Origin: CAZAXU01 sp964489245 | GTDB taxonomy: Bacteria > Bacteroidota > Bacteroidia > Flavobacteriales > Flavobacteriaceae | Length of the DNA: 14,904 bases | Direction: 5' to 3' | Assembly (NCBI GenBank): GCA_964489245.1 | Contig: CAZAXU010000045.1 | Coordinates: forward strand, 1-14,904 | In this document: in pieces, positions 1 through 7,472 of the stretch | Position numbering within the stretch: the first letter of the stretch is position 1 | How the letters are laid out: the number at the start of each line of letters is the position of its first letter | Made by a program: the position numbers and the translations under genes | Notes under the pieces: model-generated | What the model was told of the DNA's origin: nothing | Database searches by the model: none | Seen by the model: only the letters and a program-made list of their open reading frames with translations

Positions 1-122
1 GGCGTACCAACCGGAACGCCTTTTTTTATATAGAAGGTTACAGGTTTGTCCCGATAATTCGGGACTGTCGGAATCACTTGAAGTACAGCTCTTTTTGAGT
101 TGCTTTGCTCTTTTAATGTCAT
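1..122 (-). CDS. 5' part of an unrecognised protein, cut by the window edge
   Basis: A minus-strand reading frame opens with ATG at 122-120. It runs through 40 codons without a stop to the window edge. An in-frame TAA lies only one codon upstream of the ATG (128-126), so this is the earliest possible start. The first residues are MTLKEQSNSKRAVLQVIPTV, followed by a charged stretch and a Gly-Val-Pro-Val-Gly motif at residues 35-39. There is no signal peptide or membrane segment. It is divergent from apt with 83 bases between them. I do not recognise the family. The open frame and sensible codon use argue for a real gene, but 40 codons could also be chance. Confidence 0.45.
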   Translation of the reverse strand, partial: MTLKEQSNSKRAVLQVIPTVPNYRDKPVTFYIKKGVPVGT

Positions 123-205
123 GTATTATAAATTCCAATCACACACAGGAAAATTATATATTTTTTTGACTAACTTTATCCCGATAAAAACATTAAGAAA
201 ATCCT

Positions 206-721
206 ATGAAAAATTCTATTGAGAAATATATCAGAAATGTCAAAGATTTCCCTAAACCGGGTATTATTTTCAAAGATATCACTCCTTTATTAGCCAGTCC
301 GGATGCTATGAAACAAACCTTGACAGAACTTCTAAAACCCGTTCCTGACCATATCGATAAAGTTGTTGGCATTGAAGCAAGAGGCTTCTTTTTTGCAAGT
401 CTTTTGGCAGAACATCTCAATGCCGGTTTTGTACCCATCAGAAAACCGGGGAAACTTCCTTACAAAACATATGAAGAATCTTATGATTTGGAATATGGAA
501 CAGACACGTTGAATATGCATATCGATGCCATCAAGTCCGGAGAAAGAGTATTGATTCACGATGATGTATTGGCAACCGGAGGAACCGCACAAGCTGTTGC
601 AAAATTGGTTGAAAAAGCAGGCGGAAAAGTCGTTATGCTCAACTTTCTGATTGAACTGGAGTTTCTTGAGGGGAAAAATAAACTAAAAAACTATTCGGTG
701 GACAGTCTGCTAAAGTATTAA
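206..721 (+). CDS. apt: Adenine phosphoribosyltransferase
   Basis: This cytosolic purine-salvage enzyme converts adenine and PRPP to AMP and pyrophosphate. The 171-residue product has the usual length for the family. Visible hallmarks are the N-terminal FPKPGIIFKDITPLL segment (15-29), the VGIEARGFFFA loop (54-64) and the PRPP-binding loop VLIHDDVLATGGT (115-127), with its paired acidic residues D119-D120. The ATG at 206 puts the family's N-terminal helix at the right distance. A weak promoter-like TAACTTTA lies at 171-178. The gene is monocistronic: it diverges from the left-edge gene and converges on the glycosyltransferase with only 10 bases between the two stop codons. Confidence 0.95.
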   Translation: MKNSIEKYIRNVKDFPKPGIIFKDITPLLASPDAMKQTLTELLKPVPDHIDKVVGIEARGFFFASLLAEHLNAGFVPIRKPGKLPYKTYEESYDLEYGTDTLNMHIDAIKSGERVLIHDDVLATGGTAQAVAKLVEKAGGKVVMLNFLIELEFLEGKNKLKNYSVDSLLKY

Positions 722-745
722 AAAAACAAAATTAAATACTTTTTT
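712..745. terminator. Hairpin between convergent genes
   Basis: AAAGTATT (712-719) pairs perfectly with AATACTTT (735-742). The loop is A-rich and a short T run follows on the plus strand. The stem overlaps the apt stop codon and reaches into the 3' end of the convergent glycosyltransferase gene. It could end apt transcription. On the minus strand no T run follows, so termination in that direction is doubtful. Confidence 0.4.
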
Positions 746-1688
746 CAACTCTATAATAACTGATTTTGGTGCTGTTTTTCAGAATGAGTTCACCCAGAAA
801 TCCTGCCAGAAAAAATTGACTCCCCAATATCATTGCTGTCAATGCTATATAAAACCAAGGTCTGTCTGTGATTAAATGTGTTGGAATATGATAGATCAAT
901 TTATATGCTTTCACTGCCAAAATGCCAAATGTTGCGGCAAAACCAATCAGAAACATCAAAATTCCCAATGCTCCAAAAAGATGCATGGGACGTTTCGAAA
1001 ATCTGGTTAAAAACCAAAGAGAAATCAAGTCTAAAACACCTTTGATGAATCTTCCTGAACCAAATTTGGTTTCGCCATATTTTCGTGCTTGATGCTTTAC
1101 TACTTTTTCCGTGATATTAGTGTAGCCTTCATTTTTGGCAAGAAACGGAATATAGCGATGCATTTCTCCATAAACATTCACATCTTTTATCACTTCTTTT
1201 TTATAAGCTTTCAGTCCGCAATTGAAATCGTGCAGATGAATGCCGGAAACTCTCCTTGCTGCCCAATTAAACAATTTTGACGGTAAATTTTTTTTAATTT
1301 TAGAATCATGCCGAAGCCTTTTCCATCCGGATACCAAATCATATCCGTCTTTTTGAATCATTTGATATAGCTCGGGGATTTCCTCCGGATTATCTTGCAA
1401 ATCAGCATCCATTGTAAGCACCACATCTCCTTGTGCTTCTAAAAATCCTGCATTTAAAGCTTGTGACTTGCCATAATTTTTTTTAAATTTAATTCCTCTG
1501 ACATTCTGATTTTTCCGGTTTATTTCGTTGATAATCTTCCAGGAATCATCCGTACTGCCATCATCCACAAAAATAATTTCATAAGAAAAATTTTGCTTCT
1601 GCATTACTTCATGTATCCAACGATGCAACTCCGGCAAAGACTCGGCCTCATTCAACAAAGGAATTACAATAGATAAATCCATATTCAA
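732..1688 (-). CDS. Family 2 glycosyltransferase, polyprenol-phosphate sugar transferase type
   Basis: This 318-residue membrane-bound glycosyltransferase resembles dolichol-phosphate mannose synthase, GtrB and ArnC. Such enzymes move a sugar from a nucleotide donor onto a polyprenyl phosphate at the inner leaflet of the inner membrane. The GT-A domain starts with LSIVIPLLNE (5-14). It carries VDDGSTDDSW (41-50), the metal-binding DAD (94-96), QDNPEE (98-103) and a DFNCGLKAY motif (154-162). Two hydrophobic helices follow at about 238-262 and 279-303, as usual for this subgroup. The start lies 6 bases after the DUF4199 stop codon, so the two genes are almost certainly co-transcribed. The acceptor and sugar cannot be read from the sequence. 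Confidence 0.88.
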   Translation of the reverse strand: MNMDLSIVIPLLNEAESLPELHRWIHEVMQKQNFSYEIIFVDDGSTDDSWKIINEINRKNQNVRGIKFKKNYGKSQALNAGFLEAQGDVVLTMDADLQDNPEEIPELYQMIQKDGYDLVSGWKRLRHDSKIKKNLPSKLFNWAARRVSGIHLHDFNCGLKAYKKEVIKDVNVYGEMHRYIPFLAKNEGYTNITEKVVKHQARKYGETKFGSGRFIKGVLDLISLWFLTRFSKRPMHLFGALGILMFLIGFAATFGILAVKAYKLIYHIPTHLITDRPWFYIALTAMILGSQFFLAGFLGELILKNSTKISYYRVEKSI

Positions 1689-1694
1689 TAAAAA

Positions 1695-2216
1695 TTAATA
1701 TTCTTCTCGTTGTGGTGTTTTGAAAAACAATCCTCCTAAAAGCCCTCCAATGACACCGTAGAGCAGACCGGTGAATATGTTTCCTACAAGTTGCATCGGT
1801 GCAAAAATACTTTGACTGGTTTCAGTTTGTTTGGCAATTTGTTCTTCAGACAAAATTCCTGATTCTTCCAGCATTTGATTAGACATTTCAATAATTTGAT
1901 CAATAATATCAGGATTAATGAACTTGAAGTATATAAAAGCATAAATTCCAACCAAAAGTCCACCCAAAAGTCCGACCAAGACGCCTAATTTCACGGATTT
2001 CCCTAAGGTGACAACTTCGCCCTTATTCTTAAAATACCAGACAGCCAGAACAGGAACGGCAATGAACGAGAATAGTGAAACAAACCCGAAAATCATTGTA
2101 GATGTTGATTTTGGATCTGCGAGTGGTGATTTTATAAGCATAAATACAATGCCTAAAATTGCGTAGATAAATGCAAAAGTGAATAACGTATTATTAAAGT
2201 TCTTTTTTGTTTCCAT
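1695..2216 (-). CDS. DUF4199 family membrane protein
   Basis: This 173-residue integral membrane protein has four hydrophobic segments: about 13-28, 42-62, 78-98 and 143-165. A hydrophilic, Glu/Gln/Ser-rich stretch lies between the third and fourth. Size, topology and the small Gly-rich third and fourth helices fit DUF4199, a family of unknown function found mainly in Bacteroidota. Its close coupling to the downstream glycosyltransferase is the only clue to function; a role in envelope or glycolipid handling is inference. It is the first gene of the two-gene unit and has its own promoter at 2242-2272. Confidence 0.75.
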   Translation of the reverse strand: METKKNFNNTLFTFAFIYAILGIVFMLIKSPLADPKSTSTMIFGFVSLFSFIAVPVLAVWYFKNKGEVVTLGKSVKLGVLVGLLGGLLVGIYAFIYFKFINPDIIDQIIEMSNQMLEESGILSEEQIAKQTETSQSIFAPMQLVGNIFTGLLYGVIGGLLGGLFFKTPQREEY

Positions 2217-2241
2217 AACGGTTTCGTTTTGATTTGTTCAT

Positions 2242-2272
2242 CAAATGTACGGCATATTTGTGAAGCTTCCAA
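2242..2272 (-). promoter_or_regulatory. Bacteroidota-type promoter for the DUF4199-glycosyltransferase unit
   Basis: On the minus strand TTGG (2272-2269) is followed after exactly 19 bases by TACATTTG (2249-2242). This fits the TTTG-N19-TAnnTTTG pattern known for the primary sigma factor of Bacteroidota, with one deviation in the -33 box. The -7 box lies 25 bases upstream of the DUF4199 ATG. The promoter lies just past the 3' end of the dehydratase gene, so the downstream pair is expressed independently. Confidence 0.65.
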
Positions 2273-2281
2273 CTATTTAGA

Positions 2282-4192
2282 CTAAGAATCTAATTTGCTG
2301 TATACAGAATTATTAGATTTAAATTCAGGAACAATTTGCTTGATAATTTCTACTATTTCCATGTCGGTCAAGCTGTCATAGGCATATAAGTCTCCTACCT
2401 TTTGGCATATATTTTCACAAAAAACTTCGCCGAGCTGGGCAATTTTTATTTTCGGATGGTGGGTTGGCAAATCCCCTTCATCGCTGCCCAAAACTTCTTC
2501 ATAGAGTTTTTCTCCGGGACGCAATCCTGTTATTTTTATGTCTATATCTTTTTGATAGCGCAATCCGGAAAGCTGAATCATTTTGATGGCTAAATCAAAT
2601 ATTTTTACGGGAGCGCCCATATCAAAAACAAATATTTCTCCACCTTTTCCCATCACTCCTGCTTCCAGAACCAACTGGCAGGCTTCCGGGATCGTCATAA
2701 AAAATCGAGTGATATTTTTATGTGTCACAGTTAAAGGGCCTCCTTGTTTTATTTGTTTTCTGAACAAAGGTATCACAGATCCGTTAGAGCCTAAGACATT
2801 CCCGAATCTGGTCACAATAAATTTGGTTTTATCTGTTTTTTGTTGTTGACAAGTAGAGTACATTTCTGCAACTCTTTTTGTTGCCCCCATCACATTGGTT
2901 GGATTTACAGCCTTGTCTGTGGAAATCATCACGAATTTGCTCACATCATATTTCACGGCAAGATCCATCATATTTTTCGATCCCAGCACATTCACTTTAA
3001 CAGCTTCATAAGGATTTTCTTCCATCAGGGGCACATGCTTATAGGCCGCCGCATGAAAAATCACCTCGGGTCTATATTTTTTCATCAAGAAATCCATACG
3101 TTCTTTGGAACGAACATCTGCCACGACAGATATAAAATTATCAGCATATCCTTTTCTATAAAAATCTTGTTGCAAATCATATAATGCAGATTCTGCCTGA
3201 TCAATCATAACGAGTTGCTTCGGCTTGAAATAAATGACTTGAGACGAAATCTCCGCTCCTATGGATCCGGCAGCTCCCGTAATCAATACAACCTTATTTT
3301 TAATATCTTTTTCGATATCGGCATTGTCAATCTTGATGGGAACCCTGTTTAAAAGTTCTTCTATATTCAGTTCCTTGATTTGACCTACATTCAACTCCCC
3401 GTTAATCCATCTGTTGATATGCGGAACCGTTTTTACTTTAACTCCGTGTTTTGTATAATTATCTGCAATTTCCAACAGCTCTATGGGTGTGGCTTCAGGC
3501 TTACTGATAATAATTTCTTCCACATCTTTATCAACAATGAATTTTTCCGTGATTTTATCAGGATGAAATACTTTTATTCTATGAATCATCTTATTCACAT
3601 ATTCCGGTCTTTCATCTATAAATCCTAAAATATCATATTTATTTTCCGTATCATTTTTGAGCGCATCATAAGTTTGAATTCCTGTATGTGCTCCATAAAT
3701 CATTACTCTTTTAGGTTCTTCAAAATGATAAGCCAGTCTATAATAAAACGACTTGTAGACCATCCTGCTGCCAATCAGCAACACAATTGACACAAACAAA
3801 TTCATTCCTACAACCGAAAGAGGAACATTCCAATATTTAAAGATTTCAAATTTTCTCGATGCATAAACAATCAAAAGCAAAATGACAGTCATCACAGAAA
3901 TTGCTTTAGCCACATTTTCCGCATCTCTCATTCCGGTATGTCTGACAATTCCTTTATAAGATCCGAAAATTAAAAAACTGATAGCCGCAAGTACTACAAT
4001 AAGAGGAATTTGTTGAAAGAATTTATGGTCTCCGAATTGAAAAGTAAAATTAAATCGAATCAAGTAAGAAATCAGGAAAGCATAAACCACCAAAAAAAGG
4101 TCAATCACAAACACAAACCATCTTGGAGATGATTGGGTTGCAAAAGTTTTGACTTTTTCTGAAAATTTTGAATATGCTTTAGATAAACTCAA
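2282..4192 (-). CDS. FlaA1/CapD/WbpM-type nucleoside-diphosphate-sugar 4,6-dehydratase, membrane-bound
   Basis: This 636-residue protein belongs to the long membrane-anchored SDR group whose members make 4-keto-6-deoxy UDP-sugars for O-antigen, capsule or glycoprotein glycans. Hydrophobic helices lie at about 25-45, 61-77, 98-111 and 124-142. A nucleotide-binding fold precedes the catalytic domain, which begins with VVLITGAAGSIG (301-312). The expected active-site residues are present: STDKA (424-428), and MGATK (435-439), where Met replaces the usual SDR Tyr before Lys439, as is normal in this subfamily. HAAAYKHVPLMEENP (380-394) is also diagnostic. Length is normal. A -7 box lies 26 bases upstream. 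The exact sugar product is undetermined. Confidence 0.88.
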   Translation of the reverse strand: MSLSKAYSKFSEKVKTFATQSSPRWFVFVIDLFLVVYAFLISYLIRFNFTFQFGDHKFFQQIPLIVVLAAISFLIFGSYKGIVRHTGMRDAENVAKAISVMTVILLLIVYASRKFEIFKYWNVPLSVVGMNLFVSIVLLIGSRMVYKSFYYRLAYHFEEPKRVMIYGAHTGIQTYDALKNDTENKYDILGFIDERPEYVNKMIHRIKVFHPDKITEKFIVDKDVEEIIISKPEATPIELLEIADNYTKHGVKVKTVPHINRWINGELNVGQIKELNIEELLNRVPIKIDNADIEKDIKNKVVLITGAAGSIGAEISSQVIYFKPKQLVMIDQAESALYDLQQDFYRKGYADNFISVVADVRSKERMDFLMKKYRPEVIFHAAAYKHVPLMEENPYEAVKVNVLGSKNMMDLAVKYDVSKFVMISTDKAVNPTNVMGATKRVAEMYSTCQQQKTDKTKFIVTRFGNVLGSNGSVIPLFRKQIKQGGPLTVTHKNITRFFMTIPEACQLVLEAGVMGKGGEIFVFDMGAPVKIFDLAIKMIQLSGLRYQKDIDIKITGLRPGEKLYEEVLGSDEGDLPTHHPKIKIAQLGEVFCENICQKVGDLYAYDSLTDMEIVEIIKQIVPEFKSNNSVYSKLDS

Positions 4193-4217
4193 TGTCTGAA
4201 ATATAAACTGGACAGTA

Positions 4218-4225
4218 CAAAGTTA
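4218..4225 (-). promoter_or_regulatory. -7 box for the CapD-like dehydratase
   Basis: TAACTTTG on the minus strand matches the Bacteroidota TAnnTTTG -7 consensus and ends 26 bases upstream of the start codon. I see no matching TTTG 19 bases further upstream, so the call rests on one element. Confidence 0.5.
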
Positions 4226-4288
4226 GTAAAATTCTGCTGTTCTTTAATCCTTAAAACAACATATATTTTATCAAAATGTACGATTTAT

Positions 4289-4396
4289 TCATTTCACACA
4301 TTTATTACAATCTTCATGCCCTTTTGAAAAAATATGAGTATAAATTTGATATAATGCCCAAATTATCGCTAGTAATATAAGGATATTTTCCACCAT
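4289..4396 (-). CDS. FeoB-associated Cys-rich membrane peptide
   Basis: This 35-residue protein is easily missed. Its ATG (4396-4394) overlaps the feoB stop codon in a TAATG junction, which implies translational coupling. It has one transmembrane helix (about 5-20, ILILLAIIWALYQIYT) and a short hydrophilic tail ending in CNKCVK, a CxxC pair at residues 30 and 33. This layout matches the small FeoB-associated Cys-rich membrane proteins found directly after feoB in many Bacteroidota. Its role is not established; a partner of FeoB that touches iron or a redox centre is inference. The tail is shorter than in many family members but keeps the Cys pair. Confidence 0.8.
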   Translation of the reverse strand: MVENILILLAIIWALYQIYTHIFSKGHEDCNKCVK

Positions 4397-6504
4397 TATT
4401 TAAGAGTTTGATAGGCAATGAATGCCGTTATATATGCAATTCCCGTCATATAAAAGAAAACCAACACCGGCCATTTCCATGATTTTGTTTCATTTTTCAA
4501 AGTTGCAAGCGTGCTGAAACATTGCATGGCAAAAACATAAAAAAGCAACAATGAAATCCCCACGGCAAAGGTAAAAGTTTTTTCTCCCGTGAACACGCTT
4601 CTTTCCGCAGCGAGTCTTTCTCTAATCAATCTGTTGTCACTTCCGTCTTGAACGCTATAAATCGTAGAGAGCGTGCTTACAAAAACTTCTCGTGCAGCAA
4701 ATGAAGTGAGTAGCGCAATGCCTATTTTCCAATCATATCCCAAAGGCTTGATTACCGGTTCAATTGCCTTGCCCATTGTGCCTAAATATGAATGTTCCAG
4801 TTTATATGCACTCAAATCAATTTTTTGCACATCTCCTCTCTTCTGTTCCAATCTGTAATGTTTTTCTGCTTGCCTGAATTGCTCCGTGCCATGGGTCGCC
4901 AAAAACCAGAGAATTATGGAAAAAGCAACAATAATTTTTCCCGCACCAAAGACAAATGCTTTTAAATTGTCCAAAATTGTAATCGTCACATTCTTGACAA
5001 TAGGCAATTTATATTCCGGCATTTCCAAAATAAAGTAACGTTTATATCTCGATTTAATAAATTTGCTAAGCAAATAAGCAGAAAATACCGCTGCAAAAAA
5101 TCCTAAAAAATATAGAGCCAACAAAACCAATCCTTGAAGATTCATGAAACCCAACACATCTTTCTGCGGAATGATTAGTGCAATAATAATCGTATAAACC
5201 GGCAATCTGGCAGAACAAGTTATGAAAGGAGTAATCAGCATGGTGACAAGGCGTTCTCTTGAATCTTCTATGGTTCTTGCGCTCATAATTGCCGGAACAG
5301 CACAAGCCGTTCCCGAAAGCAGAGGCACCACACTTTTTCCGCTTAGACCAAAAGGTCGCATGATTTCATCCATCAAAAAAACGATTCTGCTCATGTATCC
5401 CATCTCTTCAAGTAGCGCAATGAAAAAAAACAAAATACCGATTTGAGGCACAAACATCAACACCCCGGCAATTCCGGACAATATTCCGTCTGTCAAAAGT
5501 CCGGTAATCTGATTGTCAGGCAAATGTGTTTTTAAATATACCGAAGTATTTGAAAAAAAAGCATCAATCAAATCCATCGGATAGGATGCCCAAGTGAATA
5601 TGGCTTGAAAAACAACGAACATAATTAAACTGAAAATTAATAACCCCCAAAACTTATGAAGCAATATTCTGTCCAATCGGTCTGTTAATCCGGTTGCCTT
5701 ATCTTTGTTTATATGATAAGTGTTTTTCAAAATGGCATTAATGCTTTTATAGCGCTTAATGACTTCCTTTTGCAAAAGTCTTTTGATTTGTGTCTTGTCA
5801 AATTTCAAAGATTCGACAGCAAGGTATAAAGAAATATTTTTGTCAAAAAAATGTTCTTGCTCAGAAAAAACCAACCATATTTTATACAGGTTCTCTTTTG
5901 AATATTCAGATTTGATTTGGTCTATGTTTCCGTCGGTCAAGCCATATCGGTCAAAAAATGTCTTTGGTTTGCTTTCAAACATTTTAGGAATCATTTCCTT
6001 CATTTGGTGAATGCGTCCTTTCCCTGATCTTTTTCCGTCTCCTTTGCTTTTTTTAGCACTGACCAAGGTCACCGGAATTTGAAGTTCTTCTTGCAACTTC
6101 TCCACATCGATCTCAATACCTTTACGCTCCATCTCATCGCACATATTGATTGCCAACATCAAAGGGAGTTCCAAATCTTGTAATTCCGTGAGCAAAATCA
6201 TGTTCCTCTTGAGGTTGGTTACATCTGCCACCACAATGATTCCATCTATTTTTTCTTCATTGAGCAAAAGCTCTCTCAGCACCACTTCTTCATCTTTTGA
6301 AGACGGATGCAGACTATAAGTGCCGGGCAAATCAATAAGTTCTATATCAGTGCCGTCGTCCAAAGAAAAGTTACCCGAAATTCTATTCACTGTAATTCCC
6401 GGATAATTACCTATCTTTTTATGTAAACCGGTGAGTTTGTTAAACAAAGAAGTTTTGCCGGTATTCGGATTGCCAACCAAGGCTATTTTTAGTTTCTTAT
6501 TCAT
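4396..6504 (-). CDS. feoB: Ferrous iron transport protein B
   Basis: Inner-membrane Fe(II) importer of 702 residues, the usual size. The cytoplasmic G domain shows G1 GNPNTGKT (11-18), G3 DLPG (58-61), G4 NMCD (120-123) and G5 SAK (149-151). A small helical domain follows, then a polytopic membrane region from about residue 285. The two conserved gate segments are seen: SGTACAVPAIMSARTI (397-412, with C401) and TCSARLPVY (429-437). I chose the ATG at 6504 rather than the longer frame opening at 6567. The short form places G1 at residue 11, as in the family, and overlaps feoA by only 8 bases, whereas the long form would run far into feoA. A basic, Gly-rich stretch follows G5 (about 151-164). 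Cotranscribed with feoA and the 35-residue peptide. Confidence 0.95.
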   Translation of the reverse strand: MNKKLKIALVGNPNTGKTSLFNKLTGLHKKIGNYPGITVNRISGNFSLDDGTDIELIDLPGTYSLHPSSKDEEVVLRELLLNEEKIDGIIVVADVTNLKRNMILLTELQDLELPLMLAINMCDEMERKGIEIDVEKLQEELQIPVTLVSAKKSKGDGKRSGKGRIHQMKEMIPKMFESKPKTFFDRYGLTDGNIDQIKSEYSKENLYKIWLVFSEQEHFFDKNISLYLAVESLKFDKTQIKRLLQKEVIKRYKSINAILKNTYHINKDKATGLTDRLDRILLHKFWGLLIFSLIMFVVFQAIFTWASYPMDLIDAFFSNTSVYLKTHLPDNQITGLLTDGILSGIAGVLMFVPQIGILFFFIALLEEMGYMSRIVFLMDEIMRPFGLSGKSVVPLLSGTACAVPAIMSARTIEDSRERLVTMLITPFITCSARLPVYTIIIALIIPQKDVLGFMNLQGLVLLALYFLGFFAAVFSAYLLSKFIKSRYKRYFILEMPEYKLPIVKNVTITILDNLKAFVFGAGKIIVAFSIILWFLATHGTEQFRQAEKHYRLEQKRGDVQKIDLSAYKLEHSYLGTMGKAIEPVIKPLGYDWKIGIALLTSFAAREVFVSTLSTIYSVQDGSDNRLIRERLAAERSVFTGEKTFTFAVGISLLLFYVFAMQCFSTLATLKNETKSWKWPVLVFFYMTGIAYITAFIAYQTLK

Positions 6505-6724
6505 TTGCCAATACAATTTCAATTTTTTCAACAATCTCTTCTCCCAACGCAATTCTTGTGTCTCCAATCTTATAATAGAAAGGGAAACCTAAGGGGGCTT
6601 TATTCAAAAAAACGATTTCTACACCATCCACACAACCCATCTCCATCAGCTTCAAAGGCAAATTGTTATTCTGACAATTGGCAAGTATTCCGACTTGATT
6701 TTTCTGTAAATCTATCAACTTCAT
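6497..6724 (-). CDS. feoA: Ferrous iron transport protein A
   Basis: This 75-residue cytosolic SH3-like protein acts with FeoB in Fe(II) uptake. The core LKLMEMGCVDGVEIVFLNKA (24-43) and the terminal IGDTRIALGEEIVEKI (53-68) match the FeoA pattern. It is a stand-alone FeoA, not fused to FeoB as in some Bacteroidota. It is the first gene of feoA-feoB-small Cys-rich peptide and overlaps feoB by 8 bases. A 21-base palindrome abuts its start codon and a TACATTTG -7 box lies just upstream, so it probably has its own iron-regulated promoter besides possible read-through from the cytochrome gene. Confidence 0.92.
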   Translation of the reverse strand: MKLIDLQKNQVGILANCQNNNLPLKLMEMGCVDGVEIVFLNKAPLGFPFYYKIGDTRIALGEEIVEKIEIVLANE

Positions 6725-6745
6725 TATTTAGAATCTTTTCAAATA
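6725..6745. promoter_or_regulatory. Putative iron-box operator at the feoA start
   Basis: On the plus strand TATTTAGAAT is followed by one central C and then TTTTCAAATA, an imperfect palindrome with 7 of 10 positions symmetric. It abuts the feoA start codon (6724) and begins one base after the -7 box. Related sequences occur at 7379-7399 and 7619-7639. The one-base-centred geometry recalls Fur-type boxes; a DtxR-type regulator cannot be excluded. Confidence 0.6.
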
Positions 6746-6746
6746 G

Positions 6747-6754
6747 CAAATGTA
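6747..6754 (-). promoter_or_regulatory. -7 box of feoA
   Basis: TACATTTG on the minus strand matches TAnnTTTG and lies 22 bases upstream of the feoA ATG, with the palindrome 6725-6745 between them. No TTTG is seen 19 bases upstream. Confidence 0.55.
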
Positions 6755-6795
6755 TAATTTTATTTTCATCCTTCTGAAAAAATATTTCAAGCATT

Positions 6796-7257
6796 TCACC
6801 TGCCAAGCTTATAAGTTCTGTGACAAGTCACACAATTGTTTGTGAGTCTTGCCAGTTGCATCACCGTGGTCGATTGTTTATAATTTATTCCGGCACTATC
6901 TGCAATTTCTTGAAACAAATCATGCCCTTTAAATCCCATTTTTTTACACGGCAAAGGAGATAATTTCAACAATCTTGCAGGCGTATCAGACAAAGATGCT
7001 TTTCCCTGACGTGTTGCCGCTTCAATAATTTTTTGGGGATTATTTTCTGCCATTCCTTGATTGATTTCATGAATAACTTCCAAATAGTCTCGCATCTCAC
7101 TTAAAACCAAATCATGTAAATCCGGAGGATATTGAACCATGATTCTGCTCTCGTCAGGAACTTTAACCGAATCTGTTCCTACAAACAACAGAATATAAGA
7201 CAAAATAAGTGTTGTGATTAATAAAATGATATTAGAGATGACAAGTAAATTTTTCAT
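6796..7257 (-). CDS. Membrane-anchored c-type cytochrome, CxxCH near the C-terminus
   Basis: This 153-residue protein has an uncleaved-looking N-terminal hydrophobic helix (about 4-27) and a mostly helical soluble part. A single haem c attachment site, CVTCH (142-146), lies eight residues from the end. A haem motif at the C-terminus of a helical domain of about 120 residues is the layout of cytochrome c-prime/c556-like four-helix proteins, so a periplasmic, inner-membrane-tethered monohaem cytochrome is likely. The axial sixth ligand cannot be assigned. The gene lies directly upstream of feoA on the same strand and has a consensus promoter overlapped by the same type of palindrome as feoA and sufB. 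That suggests expression under iron control. A role in electron transfer or iron reduction near FeoB is inference. Confidence 0.8.
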   Translation of the reverse strand: MKNLLVISNIILLITTLILSYILLFVGTDSVKVPDESRIMVQYPPDLHDLVLSEMRDYLEVIHEINQGMAENNPQKIIEAATRQGKASLSDTPARLLKLSPLPCKKMGFKGHDLFQEIADSAGINYKQSTTVMQLARLTNNCVTCHRTYKLGR

Positions 7258-7290
7258 ATATAGAAATTTTATAATTAACTGAAAATAAAA

Positions 7291-7347
7291 CTATTCCAAT
7301 CCTCTATTCTTATCGGAAGTACACATGGAGCCGCCTCGCTCTCTCAT
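7291..7347 (-). CDS. Possible 18-residue leader peptide upstream of the cytochrome
   Basis: A short frame, MRERGGSMCTSDKNRGLE, lies inside the transcript leader of the cytochrome gene, between its promoter (7367-7397) and its start (7257). It stands out because its first half is unusually GC-rich (GAGAGCGAGGCGGCTCC) within a very AT-rich gap, as if under selection. It contains one Cys in a Met-Cys-Thr context, and a weak GAGC/GCTC hairpin lies in the same bases. It may be a regulatory uORF, part of a structured RNA, or chance. Confidence 0.3.
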   Translation of the reverse strand: MRERGGSMCTSDKNRGLE

Positions 7348-7366
7348 GAATTTGTTTTATAAAATG

Positions 7367-7397
7367 CAAAGATAATATTATTTAGAATCTTTCCAAA
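7367..7397 (-). promoter_or_regulatory. Consensus promoter of the cytochrome transcript
   Basis: On the minus strand TTTG (7397-7394) is followed after exactly 19 bases by TATCTTTG (7374-7367). This is a perfect match to the TTTG-N19-TAnnTTTG promoter pattern of Bacteroidota. Transcription would start near 7360 and give a leader of about 100 bases before the cytochrome ATG, containing the 18-codon frame at 7291-7347. Confidence 0.75.
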
Positions 7398-7399
7398 TA
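7379..7399. promoter_or_regulatory. Putative iron-box operator over the cytochrome -33 box
   Basis: On the plus strand TATTTAGAAT, one central C, then TTTCCAAATA gives 8 of 10 symmetric positions. The first 14 bases are identical to those of the feoA site. It covers the -33 element and most of the spacer of the minus-strand promoter, a classical repressor position. Confidence 0.6.
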
Positions 7400-7415
7400 A
7401 TAAAACGCCTATAAA

Positions 7416-7445
7416 AAAGCAGCCCATATTTCTATGACCTGCTTT
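7416..7445 (-). terminator. Hairpin with T run on the minus strand
   Basis: AAAGCAG (7416-7422) pairs with CTGCTTT (7439-7445). Inside lie a 2x2 internal loop and a CATA/TATG inner stem closed by a TTTC tetraloop. On the minus strand a run of six T follows the stem, which fits intrinsic termination. It would insulate the cytochrome promoter from transcription entering from the suf side. No gene upstream on that strand obviously needs it, and on the plus strand the T run is interrupted. Confidence 0.45.
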
Positions 7446-7472
7446 CTTAACAATTAACCAAAAATATCCGTT

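Noticed and set aside
1..27. GGCGT...ACGCC hairpin followed by seven T, like an intrinsic terminator on the plus strand
   Set aside because: The same bases read as sense codons of the minus-strand frame 1-122, the stem has a mismatch, and no upstream plus-strand gene is visible.
435..445. Possible fusion or decay in apt because of a long minus-strand shadow frame
   Set aside because: The plus-strand apt frame is intact with all motifs; the antisense frames are composition artefacts.
6505..6567. Longer feoB start at 6567 giving 723 residues
   Set aside because: It would overlap feoA by about 70 bases and add a non-family N-terminus; the ATG at 6504 fits the G1 position and the normal short overlap.
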